This document shows positions 13,457-15,198 of a stretch of DNA of 15,198 nt, in pieces. The DNA comes from Treponema sp. (GTDB taxonomy: Bacteria; Spirochaetota; Spirochaetia; Treponematales; Breznakiellaceae). Location: positions 1-15,198 of the forward strand of contig WQWD01000023.1 of assembly GCA_009785545.1 (NCBI GenBank). Direction: 5' to 3'. How positions within the stretch are numbered: the first letter of the stretch is position 1; each line of letters begins with the position of its first letter. The notes beneath the pieces were generated by a model that made no database searches, had not been told where the DNA came from, and was given only the letters and a program-made list of their open reading frames with translations. The translations under genes were made by a program, and so were the position numbers.

Positions 13457-14569
13457 TTATCGTTCGATTTCAAAACTTCTTTCGCGGGTGCGGGTAATCT
13501 CATGTTCGCGCTCAATCTCTGGAATTAATTTTTTTTGCTGTCCCGCTAATTTTTGATATTCGCTTTCGGGGATATAATTCAAATCTCGCTCCGCGTGGAT
13601 AATCAATAAATGCTCGCTGATTTCTGGTGGGGGTGTGGTGTGTTTTAAATTGCGTTCGATTTCGTCATTATCTAAAAAATAATGTTGTCCGGCGGTGATT
13701 TTCAATTTTTGATACTCGAATTTTGTTGCGCGTTGTTGGTCTTTTAAATCATGTGATTTTTTTGCGCCGTCCTCACTCTCAATTTCTCGCGAAATATTTA
13801 TGTATTCATCTTTGATTTTGTTGAGATTACTCTTAATAATTTCGCGATTCATATCGCCGACAAGGGTCTTTGTGCCCTGTTTCTCGAGCACGTGGGCTTC
13901 GTGTCCCATGTGGACGGTCGGCGTTCGGTCAATTTTTTGCTCTTCAAAACTGCGGTGGTCGATTGTTTCGACACCCTTTTCGGTCAATCTTTCATTGCAC
14001 ACATCAGCCCAGTTTTCGCGCCATTCGCGCAACGCTGAAACCTTGTTCCATTCGCGACTTTTAACTTTATTCTCGAACCCATTTTCGCCAATGTCCCGCA
14101 CTGTCAACAAAATATGTGCGTGGGGGTTGCCGTCCCCTTTATCGTGGATTGAAAAGTCAGCGCACATTCCGCGATTTGTAAAATTATTTTTAACAAAATT
14201 TTCGATTACATTAATCTGCTCATCAAAGTCAAATTCGCGCGGAATAGATACTTCAACCTCACGCGCCAGTTGTGCATCGCGCCGAACTTCTTTTTGCTCC
14301 ACAGCGTTCCATAAAGTTTCGCGGTCTTTGAACTCGGCGGGTGCGTTTTCGGGGAGGAAAATATTTGTATAAACTATTCCAGATTTTGACGTAAAATCGT
14401 GCGTCAGATTATGGCGTTGGTCACCCAAAATGTCGCCCGCGCGATAGGCCGCTGAACCGACTATCGAACGCACCCTGACAACTCCGCCGGACGTGTATGC
14501 GGACGCGCTCGTTGCCGTGCGCCCGCGGGCGCGTCCAATAATTTTTGCGTGAAGGTGGTATATAGCCAT
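13457..14569 (-). CDS. mobL: MobA/MobL-family relaxase
   Basis: This encodes 370 aa, with AGAGG upstream of the ATG. The N-terminus M-A-I-Y-H-L-H-A-K-I and S-A-S-A-Y-T-S-G (Tyr25) with S-A-A-Y-R-A-G (Tyr42) match the MOBQ relaxase motif I region, and the metal motif lies at I-H-D-K-G-D-G-N-P-H-A-H (His142, His150, His152). The enzyme nicks oriT and stays bound to the 5' end for transfer. The protein is short: no helicase or primase domain follows, only a charged tail (about 241-370). That tail is shared with the 279-aa protein at 12267. No coupling protein or mating-pair genes are in the circle, so a helper conjugation system is required. It is divergent from the gene at 115 across the oriT. 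Confidence 0.9.
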   Translation of the reverse strand: MAIYHLHAKIIGRARGRTATSASAYTSGGVVRVRSIVGSAAYRAGDILGDQRHNLTHDFTSKSGIVYTNIFLPENAPAEFKDRETLWNAVEQKEVRRDAQLAREVEVSIPREFDFDEQINVIENFVKNNFTNRGMCADFSIHDKGDGNPHAHILLTVRDIGENGFENKVKSREWNKVSALREWRENWADVCNERLTEKGVETIDHRSFEEQKIDRTPTVHMGHEAHVLEKQGTKTLVGDMNREIIKSNLNKIKDEYINISREIESEDGAKKSHDLKDQQRATKFEYQKLKITAGQHYFLDNDEIERNLKHTTPPPEISEHLLIIHAERDLNYIPESEYQKLAGQQKKLIPEIEREHEITRTRERSFEIER

Positions 14570-14823
14570 GTTTTACCTCTTGCGGGACAGCAAAAAAACT
14601 AAATTTTTATACGAGTTTCTACTATTTAAATAAGGTGTAATTTACGACAAAATTTTGGTGATTATTTATCACTATTATTTTATTTTATCATCAAGGGAAA
14701 TATTAACAATGTCACGAAAAACTTTTTTTAGATGTTGAGCTTGTCTTTGCTCACAAAGAAGAAGCCGCGCCGCCAAACAGATTGTACCGCTTCTGTGTTT
14801 ATACGCAAACGTCGCACACGCAC

Positions 14824-14853
14824 ACATCGCAGAGCGATGTATAAGTGCACCTT
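14824..14853 (+). other. oriT hairpin and nick-site motif
   Basis: A perfect hairpin ACATCGC-aga-GCGATGT (14824-14840) is followed after one base by TAAGTGCACCTT (14842-14853). RSF1010/MOBQ-type oriT has the same arrangement: an inverted repeat directly 5' of a TAARTGCGCCCT-like nick region. If the strand is right, the relaxase nicks the plus strand near 14849-14850, and the gene at 115 enters the recipient first and the relaxase last. Confidence 0.68.
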
Positions 14854-14854
14854 T

Positions 14855-14937
14855 GTCGTAATTTGGGATTTTCGTTTGCCGACCTGCCGGAGCGCAACGC
14901 GCGGAGGTGGTGGCAAGCGGGAATCCCAAATTACGAC
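14855..14937 (+). repeat. Long hairpin immediately 3' of the nick motif
   Basis: Arms of 26 nt (14855-14880 and 14912-14937) enclose a 31-nt GC-rich loop with its own small stem. The three imperfect positions are all G-T (G-U) pairs on the plus strand, so the plus-strand single strand or RNA is fully paired. It may mark the transferred strand for relaxosome recognition or act as a lagging-strand start. Confidence 0.65.
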
Positions 14938-15198
14938 CGGGTGGAACGGAAGAATGTTTGACGGCTGGAGCAATGACGGCGCATTGTGCCGTCATGCGGA
15001 AGTCGGCGAACATTCTGGAGTGTAGCCCGGCAACCACGGCACAATCTTTTTGGCGGCGCACCTTCTTCTTTCGGGGTTTGATAATCTTTTGCTTGCAGCG
15101 AAATTTACACGATGATTTTTATGTAATATCACGCATTTTACTGAATATAATATTACATAATTATCTAAGTTAAAAAGGGGAAATTTTACATGACTGAA

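Larger units (their letters stand above)
14757..15069. other. oriT region with nested inverted repeats
   Basis: About 313 bp, GC-richer than its surroundings. Outer arms 14757-14785 and 15041-15069 are inverted and match at 26 of 29 positions. Inside lie a nick-associated hairpin (14824-14840), a long hairpin (14855-14937) and a third structure (14952-15015, with a perfect inner stem ATGACGGC/GCCGTCAT at 14973-14980 and 14988-14995). It separates the relaxase from its accessory gene, the expected oriT place. Open frames across it are products of composition. Between 14570 and 14756 I see only the relaxase leader and a small GTGAT/ATCAC repeat (14658-14672). Confidence 0.65.

Noticed and set aside
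14675..15061. Open frames of 81-128 codons on both strands across the oriT
   Set aside because: They follow hairpin arms, have no ribosome sites or recognisable domains, and overlap one another; this is noncoding structured DNA.
1..15198. Terminal repeats as a transposon or linear phage end
   Set aside because: The repeat is direct, exact, 123 bp, and cuts through an operator and start of a gene; assembly overlap of a circle explains it.
1..15198. CRISPR array, insertion sequence, rRNA, antibiotic-resistance gene or type IV secretion genes
   Set aside because: I looked for repeat-spacer periodicity, DDE transposases, rRNA motifs, known resistance families and VirB4/VirD4-like genes and saw none.

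Overview
The window is one closed circle read with a small overlap: bases 1-123 recur exactly at 15076-15198, so the unique molecule is 15,075 bp. It is AT-rich, uses AGGAGG-type ribosome sites, and carries families typical of Clostridia (MobL relaxase, DUF3991/TOPRIM protein, DUF6273 domain, Sel1 repeats, MNT/HEPN pair). A gut-type Firmicute (Clostridia) host is the best inference; genus cannot be read from the sequence.

It looks like the excised circular form of an integrative and mobilizable element, or a plasmid able to integrate. Three modules support this. (1) Replication, 4345-5918: a CopG-like ribbon-helix-helix protein, a double-strand origin with CTTGATA plus hairpin, a possible attenuator, and a Rep_1 (pC194/pUB110-type) rolling-circle initiator. 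A TOPRIM protein lies at 6074-7048. (2) Integration, 7204-8863: a tyrosine recombinase with its own terminator, a 45-nt copy of the 3' part of a tRNA-Lys(UUU) gene (8380-8424) that should be the attP core, 14-nt repeats flanking it, and an XRE regulator with a palindromic operator candidate. (3) Mobilization, 13457-14569 and around the junction to 417: a MobA/MobL relaxase, a divergent small charged accessory protein, and between them a GC-rich, hairpin-dense oriT with a TAAGTGCACC nick-like motif. No type IV secretion genes are present, so transfer must use a helper system.

Cargo: a secreted C39/papain-like peptidase and a multi-pass membrane protein (445-2390); an MNT/HEPN toxin-antitoxin pair (2870-3575); a zinc-ribbon/HTH protein (3799-4149); a membrane protein, a J-domain/charged-helix/DUF6273 protein and a Sel1-repeat membrane protein (8915-12223); and a putative immunity/toxin pair (13389 down to 12267).

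The most striking observation is in that last pair. The 279-aa protein has an N-terminal half resembling a polymorphic-toxin domain, while its C-terminal ~118 residues are homologous by eye to the C-terminal ~130 residues of the element's own relaxase; both end in E-I-E-R. Relaxase C-termini commonly carry the type IV secretion signal, so I propose a toxin sent through the conjugation channel with or instead of the relaxase. Recipients that receive the DNA would be protected by the small upstream protein, which resembles immunity proteins. This is a hypothesis from sequence architecture.
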